A stretch of 64,000 nucleotides of DNA, taken from contig CBDFIN010000011.1 in assembly GCA_965248135.1 (NCBI GenBank), forward strand, positions 735,158 through 799,157. Direction: 5' to 3'. Every line of letters starts with the position of its first letter. Positions within the stretch are counted from its first letter, which is position 1. The position numbers and the translations under genes were made by a program. This DNA is from SZUA-100 sp965248135 (GTDB taxonomy: Bacteria; Pseudomonadota; Alphaproteobacteria; Rhizobiales; Rhizobiaceae). Below the pieces are notes generated by a model, which was not told where the DNA came from, searched no databases, and saw nothing but the letters and a program-made list of their open reading frames with translations. Shown here piece by piece: positions 1 to 8,626 of the stretch.

Positions 1-1296
1 GACCTCGCGCACCGCACTGCGCGGGCGGTAGGTGATGATGGTGGCGGCAATGCCGGCCCGGTGGCGGCCATAGCGCTGATAGATATACTGGATCACCTCC
101 TCACGCCGCTCATGTTCGAAATCGACATCGATATCCGGTGGTTCCTTGCGTGATTCTGACAGGAAGCGCTCGAACAATAGCTGGGTGGTGGAAGGGTCGA
201 CCGCAGTAATGCCAAGGCAATAACAAACGGCCGAATTGGCCGCTGAACCGCGCCCCTGGCACAGGATATCCTTGCTGCGGGCAAAGGCGACAATGTCGTG
301 AACGGTGAGGAAATAGGGCGCGTATTTGAGCTTCTTGATCAGCCCGAACTCTTTCAGGATCAACACCTTCACCCGGTCGGGAATACCGTCGGGATAGTAG
401 AATTTTGCCCCCTGCCAGGTCAGCTCCTCCAGATGCTGTTGTGATGTCCTGCCCTTTGGCACCGGTTCGTTGGGATAATTATACGACAGTTCATCGAGGC
501 TGAAATTGCAGCGCTCGACCAGGGTGGCGATGTTGGCGATTGCCTCGGGATAATCGCTAAAAAGCCGCGCCATCTCCTGTGGTTTTTTCAGCTGCCGTTC
601 ACTGTTGGCGGCAAGGCGAAAACCGGCCTCGTCAATAGTGCATTTTTCGCGGATACAGGTAAGCACATCCTGCAGCGGGCGGCGGTCTGCTGCATGGTAA
701 TGGACATCATTGGTGGCGATCAGCGGAATGTCGAGACGCCGCGCCAGCCCGGCCAGTTGGCGCAACCGGCGGCGGTCATCGCCCCGGTAAAGATAGTGGG
801 CGGCAAGCCACAGATTGTCCGGCACCGCCTGCTTGAGTTTGGCAAGAAAAGTTTCAACTGGCATCTTTTGCGGGGAAGTGGAAACTTTGATTTCCTTCGC
901 ATCCTCCTGCGGCAAGACAATGACACAACAATCGGCAAGTTCCGACAAAACCTCGTTAAGGCTCAAATGACATTCGCCCTTGGGGGCGGCGAGCTTGCCA
1001 CGGCTCAACAACCGGCAAAGGCGGCCATAGGCGGCGCGGTTTTGTGGAAAACACAAAAAACTATCTTCCTCCAAAACATCAAAGCGGCAGCCCACCAGCA
1101 GCTTGATACCGGCCTTTTTTGCCGCGATATGGGCCCGGACAACGCCGGCAAGGGAATTGCGGTCGGCAATACCGATGGCAAAATGGCCAAGTTTTGCCGC
1201 CTCCTCGACCAGTTCATGCGGGTGTGAGCCGCCGCGCAGGAAAGAAAAATTAGTGACACATTGCAGTTCGGCATAGGCGTGTTGGTGGTGCATCAT
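1..1296 (-). CDS. dnaE2: error-prone DNA polymerase DnaE2 (N-terminal part, runs off window)
   Basis: Alpha-subunit-type polymerase of the ImuA-ImuB-DnaE2 mutasome, which carries out translesion synthesis and damage-induced mutagenesis. Only the first 432 codons are in the window; the gene continues beyond base 1. The N-terminus reads as a PHP domain (FSFLRGGSHPHELV near residue 20, then GIADRNSLAG). Towards the window edge are GRGSAANSAVCYCLGIT and EPPDIDVDFEHERR, the DNA polymerase III palm motif with its catalytic aspartates. The ATG at 1296 overlaps the imuB TGA, so the two are probably translationally coupled. An in-frame second ATG at 1293 is an alternative start. The gene is last in a LexA-controlled operon. 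The housekeeping DnaE is the main alternative, but the neighbours and the sequence style favour DnaE2. Confidence 0.93.
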   Translation of the reverse strand, partial: MMHHQHAYAELQCVTNFSFLRGGSHPHELVEEAAKLGHFAIGIADRNSLAGVVRAHIAAKKAGIKLLVGCRFDVLEEDSFLCFPQNRAAYGRLCRLLSRGKLAAPKGECHLSLNEVLSELADCCVIVLPQEDAKEIKVSTSPQKMPVETFLAKLKQAVPDNLWLAAHYLYRGDDRRRLRQLAGLARRLDIPLIATNDVHYHAADRRPLQDVLTCIREKCTIDEAGFRLAANSERQLKKPQEMARLFSDYPEAIANIATLVERCNFSLDELSYNYPNEPVPKGRTSQQHLEELTWQGAKFYYPDGIPDRVKVLILKEFGLIKKLKYAPYFLTVHDIVAFARSKDILCQGRGSAANSAVCYCLGITAVDPSTTQLLFERFLSESRKEPPDIDVDFEHERREEVIQYIYQRYGRHRAGIAATIITYRPRSAVREV

Positions 1297-2942
1297 CCGA
1301 ACAGCCCGTGGATGAACCATTGCGGCGCAGCACCATGGCGCGTCTCGCCATAAAGCCCGGCACGGAAAAGCCAGTAGCGCAGGCCCTCTTCATCCTCCAC
1401 TTCATAATAATCGCGTGCATTGGTGCGAAAAAACAGCTCGCGGCCATTGGCGTCTTCGATCTCCCGCCACCATTGCGGTGCGATGCGCTCCGGCCCGCGG
1501 GCACGAATAATCTTGCGGGTCAGCCGGCGCCAGGTAAAGCGCAGCGGCGGTCCGTCCGGTACCTCGGCCAGGGTCTCGATTTCCTCCGGCCTTTCAAACA
1601 GCCGGAAGGGCCGTGCGGTGGGCACCGGCCCATGCCATGCGGCAGCGGGTTCTGCCATGCCGGCCAAGACAATGCGTTGGGCCTGTTCCGGCAGATGGCT
1701 TGCAACCGGCACAAGCCGGGTAATGTGTGCCGCCCCCAGCCGGTTCATCAGCTTGTCGATCAAAAGCACAATATCGCCACCCTCACCTTGTGAATGGGCG
1801 GTAAGGCTTTTTTGTTCCTCGGCGATTGGTTCCACCCTGTCAGCGGCAAGAATAAACATGTCGATGCCGTAGCCGGGATCGATTTCCGCCAGCCGGTCCT
1901 TAAACAGCCGGGCGATATGGTCGGGATCACGGGAAGCGCGGCCAAGGCGGATGGTCAGCGCATCATGGCCGCCATCGCTGTGGCAGGCGGCAAGGGTTAG
2001 CGCGCGAACGCCAAGCCCGTCCCGTTCCAGCCGAGTTTTTATGCGCTGCAACAGATGATCAAGCGCCATGGCGATGGCCATTTCGTCAATCGCCGGTTCG
2101 GCCAGACCCAGGGTCTCGCGACAGGGCGCAACTTCTTTCAGCGGTGTCAGTGGCTCGCTAATTTCGCCCGCCATCTGGTCAAGCCTCAACCGCACCGACC
2201 ATGCCGCCTGGCGTGAATGAAACCGCCGTTCCAGGGCAGAACGCGGTATCGCCCGCAGGGCGCTTATCTGTTTCAGCCCCAGCCGCCGCAGCAGCAAAAG
2301 CACATTGTCATCAAGCCTTAGCCCATCGACCGGCAGGGCCGCAGTTGTGATAACGGCCTCACCGGGCGGCGCGATGATAAAGGCAGAGCGGCTTTCCTCT
2401 TCAGACAAACAAGCCGTGTGATGCATGATTTCCATATTAAGGCCAAACCGTGCCAGCGCCCAGGCAGCACCTTTCGTATCAGCAATGGCGGCACGGGCGG
2501 TAAGGCCGATCCTGGCAAACCGTGCCAGCGCATCGCGCATCAGCCCTTCTTCGCCGCCAAATAAATGATCACAGCCATAGGTGTCGATCAGCAACCCGTC
2601 ATCGCCGTCAAGCGCCACAACCGGGCTGTAACGCATGGCCCAGTGGCCGAGGCGCTGCAGAAAAATCTGGTCCAGGTTCGCCGCCGCCTGTTCGACGTAG
2701 ATTTCCGGGCAGCCGGCGCGGGCATCATTGAGCATCTGGCCGATGGCAGCGCCGGCCTTTTCCGCCGCTATGCTGGTGGCGGTAATGCGGGTGCCCTTGA
2801 CGCCGCTTTCAACCAGCACGAGGGGTTGATCAGCCGGTCTTTCGTTCGCCTCGGGTGATGCGAAGCGCCGGGCGCGCCTGTCGGCTATCTGCCAGCGCTG
2901 CATCGCCAGGCGCGGAAACCAGATTGAAAGAATGCGTCTCAT
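1293..2942 (-). CDS. imuB: ImuB, Y-family polymerase-like mutasome protein
   Basis: 549-residue Y-family DNA polymerase homologue that acts as the adaptor of the SOS mutasome, linking ImuA and DnaE2 to the beta clamp. The start MRRILSIWFPRLAMQRW and the palm segment ALDGDDGLLIDTYGCDHLFGG match ImuB/DinP-type proteins. The acidic residues of true Y-family enzymes are replaced: there is no DxD at the N-terminus and LIDTYG stands where active enzymes have SIDEA-like residues. This agrees with the catalytically inactive role known for ImuB. The finger/palm and little-finger regions occupy roughly residues 1-350, followed by a long C-terminal tail. The start lies inside imuA (about 113 bp overlap) and the stop overlaps dnaE2, which indicates a tightly coupled operon. 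Confidence 0.92.
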   Translation of the reverse strand: MRRILSIWFPRLAMQRWQIADRRARRFASPEANERPADQPLVLVESGVKGTRITATSIAAEKAGAAIGQMLNDARAGCPEIYVEQAAANLDQIFLQRLGHWAMRYSPVVALDGDDGLLIDTYGCDHLFGGEEGLMRDALARFARIGLTARAAIADTKGAAWALARFGLNMEIMHHTACLSEEESRSAFIIAPPGEAVITTAALPVDGLRLDDNVLLLLRRLGLKQISALRAIPRSALERRFHSRQAAWSVRLRLDQMAGEISEPLTPLKEVAPCRETLGLAEPAIDEMAIAMALDHLLQRIKTRLERDGLGVRALTLAACHSDGGHDALTIRLGRASRDPDHIARLFKDRLAEIDPGYGIDMFILAADRVEPIAEEQKSLTAHSQGEGGDIVLLIDKLMNRLGAAHITRLVPVASHLPEQAQRIVLAGMAEPAAAWHGPVPTARPFRLFERPEEIETLAEVPDGPPLRFTWRRLTRKIIRARGPERIAPQWWREIEDANGRELFFRTNARDYYEVEDEEGLRYWLFRAGLYGETRHGAAPQWFIHGLFG

Positions 2943-3639
2943 CGTTCCAGTAGACTTTCCAGGAGCCGGGGCCCGCCCGCCCGCCGCGAGCGCGTGTCAA
3001 TTGCACCGACCACACGGTGGGGCCGGGGCCGAGCGGGTCATTTTCATCGGGTGGGCCAATGGCTGGTGCAATGCGCCAGCGGGTGGTTGCGGCACTAGCC
3101 TCGCGAGTGCCGGTGACGTTGAGAAAAAGGCACGGGATGGCCATTTCCAGACAGGCAAGTGAAAGCCGCCTTGTTGCGGTAAAACCCACCGGCGCCCCTT
3201 CGCCGATAATCGCCGCCACGGCACCGGAGCGCAGACTTTCTTCCATGACAAAGGCAAGATCGCGTTGCTTGCGCAGCACAACATGTACCAGCCGTTCCGG
3301 CGCAAGGCCGGCGGCCTTCAGGCCCGGGGCGTAGGGATGGCCATATTCGCGCACGCTGCGGCCCGTTTGACACCAGATAATTGGCCCACCCGTTTCTGCC
3401 GCCCGGGGCAAAAGCTGCAGCAAGGCCAGTACAAAGCGGTCCATCGCCGGTATGTGCCTTGTTTGGGCAACGCAAAAATCGTGCAAGTCGCCTTGCCCGA
3501 GCCGCCCGCCCGGCAAGGCCGTATCAATGGCGTCGCACCCAAGCCGCCAACCCGTCTTGCACCGGTCCCCGGCCATCGGCTGAAACAGCACAGGGCGGCG
3601 TTCGATACGCGCAATTTTTTTCCGCAACTGGTCAAGCAT
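2830..3639 (-). CDS. imuA: ImuA, RecA/SulA-like mutasome protein
   Basis: First gene of the SOS mutasome operon. ImuA is a RecA-related protein that modulates RecA and pairs with ImuB. The N-terminus MLDQLRKKIARIERR, then LGCDAIDTALPGGRLGQGDLHDF and IIWCQTGRSVREYGHPYAPGL, follow the ImuA pattern of a RecA-like fold with a degenerate nucleotide-binding loop. I chose the ATG at 3639 (269 residues) because GAGGAAAAAGG lies just upstream; a TTG 15 bases further up is possible but sits almost inside the LexA box. The C-terminus overlaps imuB by about 113 bp. It should be induced by DNA damage through the LexA box at 3668-3682. Confidence 0.9.
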   Translation of the reverse strand: MLDQLRKKIARIERRPVLFQPMAGDRCKTGWRLGCDAIDTALPGGRLGQGDLHDFCVAQTRHIPAMDRFVLALLQLLPRAAETGGPIIWCQTGRSVREYGHPYAPGLKAAGLAPERLVHVVLRKQRDLAFVMEESLRSGAVAAIIGEGAPVGFTATRRLSLACLEMAIPCLFLNVTGTREASAATTRWRIAPAIGPPDENDPLGPGPTVWSVQLTRARGGRAGPGSWKVYWNDETHSFNLVSAPGDAALADSRQARPALRITRGERKTG

Positions 3640-3667
3640 AGCCTTTTTCCTCAAAACTTATGCATAT

Positions 3668-3682
3668 GTTCCTATTTTGTTC
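3668..3682 (-). promoter_or_regulatory. LexA (SOS) box upstream of imuA
   Basis: GTTC-CTATTTT-GTTC (read on the + strand) is a perfect match to the alphaproteobacterial LexA operator GTTC-N7-GTTC. It lies about 29 bases upstream of the imuA ATG, where LexA would block transcription of imuA-imuB-dnaE2. This direct-repeat form is typical of Alphaproteobacteria and differs from the palindromic CTGT-N8-ACAG box of Gammaproteobacteria, so it also supports the taxonomic call. Confidence 0.88.
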
Positions 3683-3837
3683 TCGTCGAAGAGTCAAATA
3701 TTCCCAGGAATTTTTTCTTCACGCCGTCGTGTAGCGCAAAATGCTAATCTGCAATGGAGCAGCAAGCCAGCAGTCTGTATCGGTCAAATTGGAGCGGTTT
3801 GATTGACAAGACCAAGCCTGGATATTCTTTCTGGCCG

Positions 3838-4491
3838 TCACTCATCGTCCACCCTGTCGCCGCCGGCACCTGAATTTTTTAATTGTTCGGTCTCCGGCAC
3901 ATGGGTTTTTCCAGCAAAGGCGACAAGGGTTGCAAAAACATCATCCGCCAGTTCGATGCGGCCAATTCGCTGTAGGTTTGATGTTGGCTGTATAGTCGCA
4001 ATGGTGACTGCCACCTTTTCCGCAAGACAAATATCTATCTCGTCTTGGCCTTGTGTGATGACAATATTATTGGCCGAAACGATCGCCTTAAAACCACTCC
4101 AGCTGACTTTGATGCAACGATTGATTCTGGCCGCAGCCGCGGCTGCAAATGGCAGCAGGATAATTGGATAGGCCAGCCCGCGAATATCGATCACCTCGCG
4201 ATCTACGATCATATCCGAACAATCAGATAAAAGCGCACCGGTGGTTATTGGGCAAAGCACGCGCTCGGGTGACAACCAAATGCCCTCCAGTTCGCCAGGC
4301 CCCAATTCGCCAGCAGACCGTTTCTCATTCTCGCGCAGCAGTTTGCTTATGCAGCTAAGATCCGACAATCCGCTTTGCGCAAGCCATGAAGTGGCATAAC
4401 CCGCCTCTTCTGCCAGGCCCCATGGCAGGCCCGCACCGCGTGCCGCCTTAAGAGCGAGTACTTCCATCTCTCGCGTTGAAAGGTCAATCAT
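3838..4491 (-). CDS. DUF3726-like protein
   Basis: About 217 residues starting at ATG 4491, which overlaps the stop of the upstream 569-residue gene in an ATGA arrangement; a longer upstream start is less likely. The opening MIDLSTREMEVLALKAARG followed by AGLPWGLAEEAGYATSWLA resembles the DUF3726 family of Rhodobacterales and Rhizobiales as I recall it. An Ala/Ile-rich stretch (IILLPFAAAAAARI) lies mid-protein. No signal peptide or catalytic motif is visible and the function is unknown. It is the last gene of a putative three-gene operon with the 569-residue protein and the M19 peptidase. The family name comes from memory of the N-terminal motif and is moderately sure. Confidence 0.6.
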   Translation of the reverse strand: MIDLSTREMEVLALKAARGAGLPWGLAEEAGYATSWLAQSGLSDLSCISKLLRENEKRSAGELGPGELEGIWLSPERVLCPITTGALLSDCSDMIVDREVIDIRGLAYPIILLPFAAAAAARINRCIKVSWSGFKAIVSANNIVITQGQDEIDICLAEKVAVTIATIQPTSNLQRIGRIELADDVFATLVAFAGKTHVPETEQLKNSGAGGDRVDDE

Positions 4492-6197
4492 TGTGCCGCC
4501 TCGTCCACAATGTAGGACCAATCATCCGCATCCAGCGATTGTAATTCATGCGGAAACGGCGCGTTTTGAAACATCGTGATACGGGTCCACCGGTCAGATC
4601 TGGGATCGAATTTGGTTGCCCCAAAAAAGGATAGCTTGCACCTCAGCATGTCGAGCGGAAGCACCTCGGCAGAAAGAAGATTATCGCGAATTTCGCTATA
4701 AGGAAGCTTCGCGGCAATCTGAACCCTTCTGGCGGTGTGACGATGTTCAGGATGGCGAAGCAGGAAATGGGCGATGGGTTTTGCAGCTGGCCATTCAGCA
4801 AGATCGGCCATCATCGTCTTGACATCACGGCCAATTGCCAGGGGCATTTCCAAAAAATGCGCCTCTTCAAGGTCTTTTCGCTCTCCCAGCCGCGGTTCGC
4901 CTTTGTTTTTGGAAGTATACCAGAATTTGACCTGACTTCCGGGCATATCAAAGTCAATTTCTATCGCCCATCGATAGACCCTTGATACAATTTCCACCAA
5001 TGCACCAATGGTCATTGAACCGTCAATTGGGAAATGCTCGCGCTCGTTTGCGCTCATGGTATCCAACAGATCATCAACCAGATCGCCATAGGGTTCGATA
5101 ATCAAGGTCACGATCAATTCCTGCGCTTCGGCTCCCAGATGTTGGTTCGCCCAGTAATAAAGCCGGTCCCAGGGTTGATCCTGTTCCAGCACACCACCGA
5201 TCACATGGCGCTGCAGGCGGGTGAGATCGGCCAGCAATTCGACAATTCTTGCCGATTGTCTTTGATCGCGGGTGTTCCATCGCCGGCAATCAGCCAACGC
5301 GCGGGCAAGGTAATGCGTAAAGGCGGTCTTGCGGTCATCACCGGCGGCCAGCACGGAACGGACACGGGCCAATGCGGTTTCCCGCGCCGTCATCCAGTTG
5401 TTGAGGAGCACCGGGTGGGTCACAAGAAACGGCGCCATGCCAAGTCCTGTAGAATTGCCAACGCCTATTCGCCGTCGCAAGTCAGGGTCTATTACGATTG
5501 CTGTTTCAGCCGACCGGCTCTGGGCCAGATATTCGGCCAAATCCACGGTGAAGGCGCGGGTAAAATACACCGACAGCATCTCTATTTGAAACGGCTGATT
5601 GACCTCTGCCCGCCCGGCAATCTTGTCCCGGGCGGCAGTACCAAATTTTCCCGATCCATAGACTGCCGTGGTCCGCATCAAATAGCCGACCGCATCAAGT
5701 TTTTCCATATCCGGCTGCCGGCCAGCGGCCAAGCGCTCGACAACATGTTCAAATAGCCGGGCCGATTTGTTGGCCCGCGAAAGGCTCAGTTCCTGGTCCG
5801 AAACCCGGCCGGCCTCTTGCTTTGGAACCTGTTTCGAAAGGCGATCAATATCATCATCACCGGGCACGCCGTCGAACAGTGCAAAAGTTGCGTCCCACTC
5901 GATCGCAATCGACCTGTCTGTTCGCTTTGCCGGGTCGAGATCATGGGAAAAACACACCAGACTGTAGCTGCGAACCGGCCCCTTTGCGGTGTAAACCGCA
6001 ACGCCAACGCCCTTTTCATCAATGCGCCAGAGCGGGCGCGAGAATGACCAGCGTTGCTGCTTCAACCTACGCAGCAACGAGCGCATGAAGCCAAGGCGGG
6101 TTTGGTGAAACGTACCCATGCGCTGCAACCGCATGACAATATCGGGATCGCGCAATGCAACAGTCTGGTTTGGCGCCGGATTTCCCCTTCGATCCAT
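4488..6197 (-). CDS. unknown 569-residue protein
   Basis: Long, well-formed reading frame that I cannot assign to a family. It is soluble by inspection: no signal peptide and no hydrophobic segments. Features include an early RMGTFHQTRLGFMRSLLRRL basic stretch, KGVGVAVYTAKGPVRSYSLV near residue 65, and a C-terminal region with HFLLRHPEHRHTARRVQIA. It starts 29 bases downstream of the M19 dipeptidase stop and overlaps the DUF3726-like gene by 4 bases, so all three are probably co-transcribed. The base composition is like the rest of the chromosome. It is a genuine gene judging by length and coupling, but no function is proposed. Confidence 0.75.
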   Translation of the reverse strand: MDRRGNPAPNQTVALRDPDIVMRLQRMGTFHQTRLGFMRSLLRRLKQQRWSFSRPLWRIDEKGVGVAVYTAKGPVRSYSLVCFSHDLDPAKRTDRSIAIEWDATFALFDGVPGDDDIDRLSKQVPKQEAGRVSDQELSLSRANKSARLFEHVVERLAAGRQPDMEKLDAVGYLMRTTAVYGSGKFGTAARDKIAGRAEVNQPFQIEMLSVYFTRAFTVDLAEYLAQSRSAETAIVIDPDLRRRIGVGNSTGLGMAPFLVTHPVLLNNWMTARETALARVRSVLAAGDDRKTAFTHYLARALADCRRWNTRDQRQSARIVELLADLTRLQRHVIGGVLEQDQPWDRLYYWANQHLGAEAQELIVTLIIEPYGDLVDDLLDTMSANEREHFPIDGSMTIGALVEIVSRVYRWAIEIDFDMPGSQVKFWYTSKNKGEPRLGERKDLEEAHFLEMPLAIGRDVKTMMADLAEWPAAKPIAHFLLRHPEHRHTARRVQIAAKLPYSEIRDNLLSAEVLPLDMLRCKLSFFGATKFDPRSDRWTRITMFQNAPFPHELQSLDADDWSYIVDEAAQ

Positions 6198-6225
6198 TTG
6201 TGGCTACTTTCCTTTTTCCACCGGA

Positions 6226-7206
6226 TTATTCGGGCACAAAATTTTGATCATAGAACCTAAGCCAGTTTCCCCCCATAATTCCGGCAGTTTCAGCATCACA
6301 AAACCCGACGGTGCGAAGACCCTTTTCGATATTGTCAAAATCCCTGTTGTCGTTAAACCAGTTGGGCATCGGCGGGAAGCCGGCATCTTTTGCAGTACCC
6401 TCACCATAGTCGATCTCTTTTGACCAGCGCCCCGCCCGCATCCACTCGACCACGCTGTCGGGCTGATCCTGACACAGGTCCGTGCCGATGCCGATATTTT
6501 CCACTCCCACAAGTTCAGCCGTATCGGCAATCATGGAACAAAAACTCTCCAGCGTGCAATCTGACTTGTCCTTCAGGTGATGGGGATAAATCGAAAACCC
6601 AAGCATACCACCGGACTGGCCAAGTGCCTTCAGCACCTCGTCAGATTTGTTTCTCAACGCCGGATGCCAGAACACCGGATTTGCATGGGTTATCGCAATC
6701 GGGCGTTCGGATATATCGATCGCCTCAAGGGTTGAGCGTTCGGCCGAATGGCTCATGTCGATCACCAGGCCTACCCGGTTCATTTCCTTGATGACCTGTC
6801 TTCCCATGCGGGTAATGCCGGTATCTTCGCGTTCATAGCATCCGCTCGCCAGCAGCGACTGGTTGTTGTAGCTAAGCTGCATAAACCGGGCACCAAGCAT
6901 GTGACAGATTTCCACCAGCGCGATATCATCTTCAATCGGCGAAGGATTTTGAAAACCAAAGAATATCGCCGTCCGCCCTTCTTTGTGGGCACGGCGAACA
7001 TCATCACCCATATGGCCCTGAAATATCAGGTCGGGGAACCGTTCAAACCAGCGGTTCCAGGCTGCCAGATTGGCAATCATCTGGCGAAAATTCTCGTGAT
7101 AGGCAATCGTCACATGGACGGCGTCAACCTTGCCCTTGCGCATTTGCCGGAAGATTTTTTCCGACCAGTTTGCATATTGCAAATTGTCAATTCTAACCAT
7201 TGCCAC
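6226..7206 (-). CDS. M19-family (renal dipeptidase-like) hydrolase with altered metal site
   Basis: 326-residue amidohydrolase-fold protein related to membrane dipeptidases (peptidase M19). VIDMSHSAERSTLEAI, PIAITHANPVFWHP and IGIGTDLCQDQPDS match the family and keep the two later histidines. The N-terminal HxD metal ligands are missing (the protein opens MAMVRIDNLQYANWS), and the bridging glutamate position reads FGFQNPSPIEDD, that is Gln instead of Glu. It may therefore bind one metal differently or act on another substrate. There is no signal peptide despite the family name. It is first in an operon with the 569-residue and DUF3726-like genes. The fold is confident; the dipeptidase activity is not. 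Confidence 0.8.
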   Translation of the reverse strand: MAMVRIDNLQYANWSEKIFRQMRKGKVDAVHVTIAYHENFRQMIANLAAWNRWFERFPDLIFQGHMGDDVRRAHKEGRTAIFFGFQNPSPIEDDIALVEICHMLGARFMQLSYNNQSLLASGCYEREDTGITRMGRQVIKEMNRVGLVIDMSHSAERSTLEAIDISERPIAITHANPVFWHPALRNKSDEVLKALGQSGGMLGFSIYPHHLKDKSDCTLESFCSMIADTAELVGVENIGIGTDLCQDQPDSVVEWMRAGRWSKEIDYGEGTAKDAGFPPMPNWFNDNRDFDNIEKGLRTVGFCDAETAGIMGGNWLRFYDQNFVPE

Positions 7207-7255
7207 CCTGTCTCATGCCAAGGGAAGTTAATATCGAGCCATCATACGGGTCAAT

Positions 7256-7583
7256 ACTAGTGGTTCTGTACCAACATTTGCATCCCCTGCAGCACCCATC
7301 TTTGCAAATGTTGGAATCAAAAGAACCACTAGCAAGTTGTTGAATCTAGTGGAATTTTGAATTTGACATTTGAAAAAGAATGATGTTGCAAATGGCTACC
7401 AAATGTCAAATTCATTCCACTAGTGGTTCTGTACCAACATTTGCATCCCCTGCAGCACCCATCTTTGCAAATGTTGGATTCAAAAGAACCACTAGCAAGA
7501 TATTGAATCTAGTGGAATTTTGAATTTGACATTTGAAAAAGAATGAAGCTGCAAATGGGTACCAAATGTCAAATTCATTCCAC
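7256..7583. repeat. two tandem 163-bp units, each of two nested hairpins
   Basis: The gap between the ABC ATPase gene (end 7597) and the M19 gene (start 7206) holds two head-to-tail 163-bp units (7256-7418 and 7419-7581) differing at only a few bases. Each unit contains two long imperfect palindromes. The first has arms CTAGTGGTTCT / AGAACCACTAG around CCAACATTTGCA / TGCAAATGTTGG. The second has arms CTAGTGGAAT / ATTCCACTAG around GAATTTGACATTT / AAATGTCAAATTC. No protein is encoded. Possible roles are transcript-end hairpins, a repressor array or a small palindromic mobile repeat. Confidence 0.85.
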
Positions 7584-7596
7584 CAGTGCAACGAGG

Positions 7597-8610
7597 CTAA
7601 TCCGGGTCGGCAATGATTGTGTGGCCATTGCCGTCAAAACGATAGGTTCGTTCAGCGTCGAATTTGGTAAACACGGTTGAACCAACAGCAAAATCCTGCT
7701 CGCCGTGGAGACGAATGGCAATCAAGCCGGCACCACCGCAATCAAGAAACAGATTGGTATCGGCGCCCAGATGCTCCACATGGGAGACCCGGCCCTCAAG
7801 ATCGCCAGCACTTTTTTCGACCGTTATGTGTTCGGGCCGAATGCCGATGGTAACAGCATCATCGCGCTGCACTTTGCCGGCATCAATAAAATTCATCTGT
7901 GGCGAGCCGATAAAGCCGGCGACGAATTTATTCACCGGGTTGTTGTAAAGCTCCATTGGTGAGCCGACCTGCTCGATGCGCCCTTCGTTCAAAACAACAA
8001 TGCGGTCCGCCAGGGTCATGGCCTCGGTCTGGTCGTGGGTGACGTAAATCATCGTCGCCTCGAGCTGGCGGTGCAGGCGGGCGATCTCCAGCCGGGTGTT
8101 GACCCGCAACGCTGCATCAAGATTAGACAGCGGCTCGTCGAACAGGAACAGTTTTGGTTCACGCACCACGGCGCGACCGATAGCGACCCGCTGGCGCTGG
8201 CCACCGGAAAGTTCCGCCGGTCGCCGGTCGAGATATTCATCCAGCGACAACATGGTCGAGGCAAATTTGACCCGCTCGACGATCTCGTCTGCCGGAGCCT
8301 TTGCCTGTTTCAGACCGAGGCTCATATTGTCTCGCACGGTTAAATGCGGATAAAGCGCATAGGTCTGGAACACCATCGCAATCCCACGCTGGGACGGGGG
8401 CTTGAGATTAACCGGTGCGCCATCAATGATGACCTCCCCTTCGGTTGCGTCTTCAAGCCCGGCTATCATGCGTAAAAGGGTTGACTTTCCGCAACCCGAT
8501 GGCCCGACAAAGATAACAAACTCTCCGTCGCTGACTTCAAGGTCGACCCCCTTGATCACTTCGACCGTGCCGAATGATTTTTTCAAATTCTTTAATACCA
8601 GCGATCCCAC
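7597..8610 (-). CDS. sugar ABC transporter ATP-binding protein (UgpC/MalK type)
   Basis: 337-residue ATPase of a CUT1-type sugar importer. Walker A GPSGCGKSTLLRM (residue ~38), signature LSGGQRQRVAIGRA, Walker B LFLFDEPLSNLD and switch YVTHDQTEAMTL are intact. A C-terminal TOBE-like regulatory region follows (GIRPEHITVEKSAGDLEGRV). The start is GTG at 8610, with GGAG nine bases upstream. It is the last gene of the operon periplasmic binding protein - permease - permease - oxidoreductase - ATPase. The adjoining kinase, NagA and MurQ-like genes point to an amino sugar or its oligomer as the transported substrate; that assignment is inferred from context. Confidence 0.92.
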   Translation of the reverse strand: MGSLVLKNLKKSFGTVEVIKGVDLEVSDGEFVIFVGPSGCGKSTLLRMIAGLEDATEGEVIIDGAPVNLKPPSQRGIAMVFQTYALYPHLTVRDNMSLGLKQAKAPADEIVERVKFASTMLSLDEYLDRRPAELSGGQRQRVAIGRAVVREPKLFLFDEPLSNLDAALRVNTRLEIARLHRQLEATMIYVTHDQTEAMTLADRIVVLNEGRIEQVGSPMELYNNPVNKFVAGFIGSPQMNFIDAGKVQRDDAVTIGIRPEHITVEKSAGDLEGRVSHVEHLGADTNLFLDCGGAGLIAIRLHGEQDFAVGSTVFTKFDAERTYRFDGNGHTIIADPD

Positions 8611-8626
8611 AAAAAATTCTCCAGAG

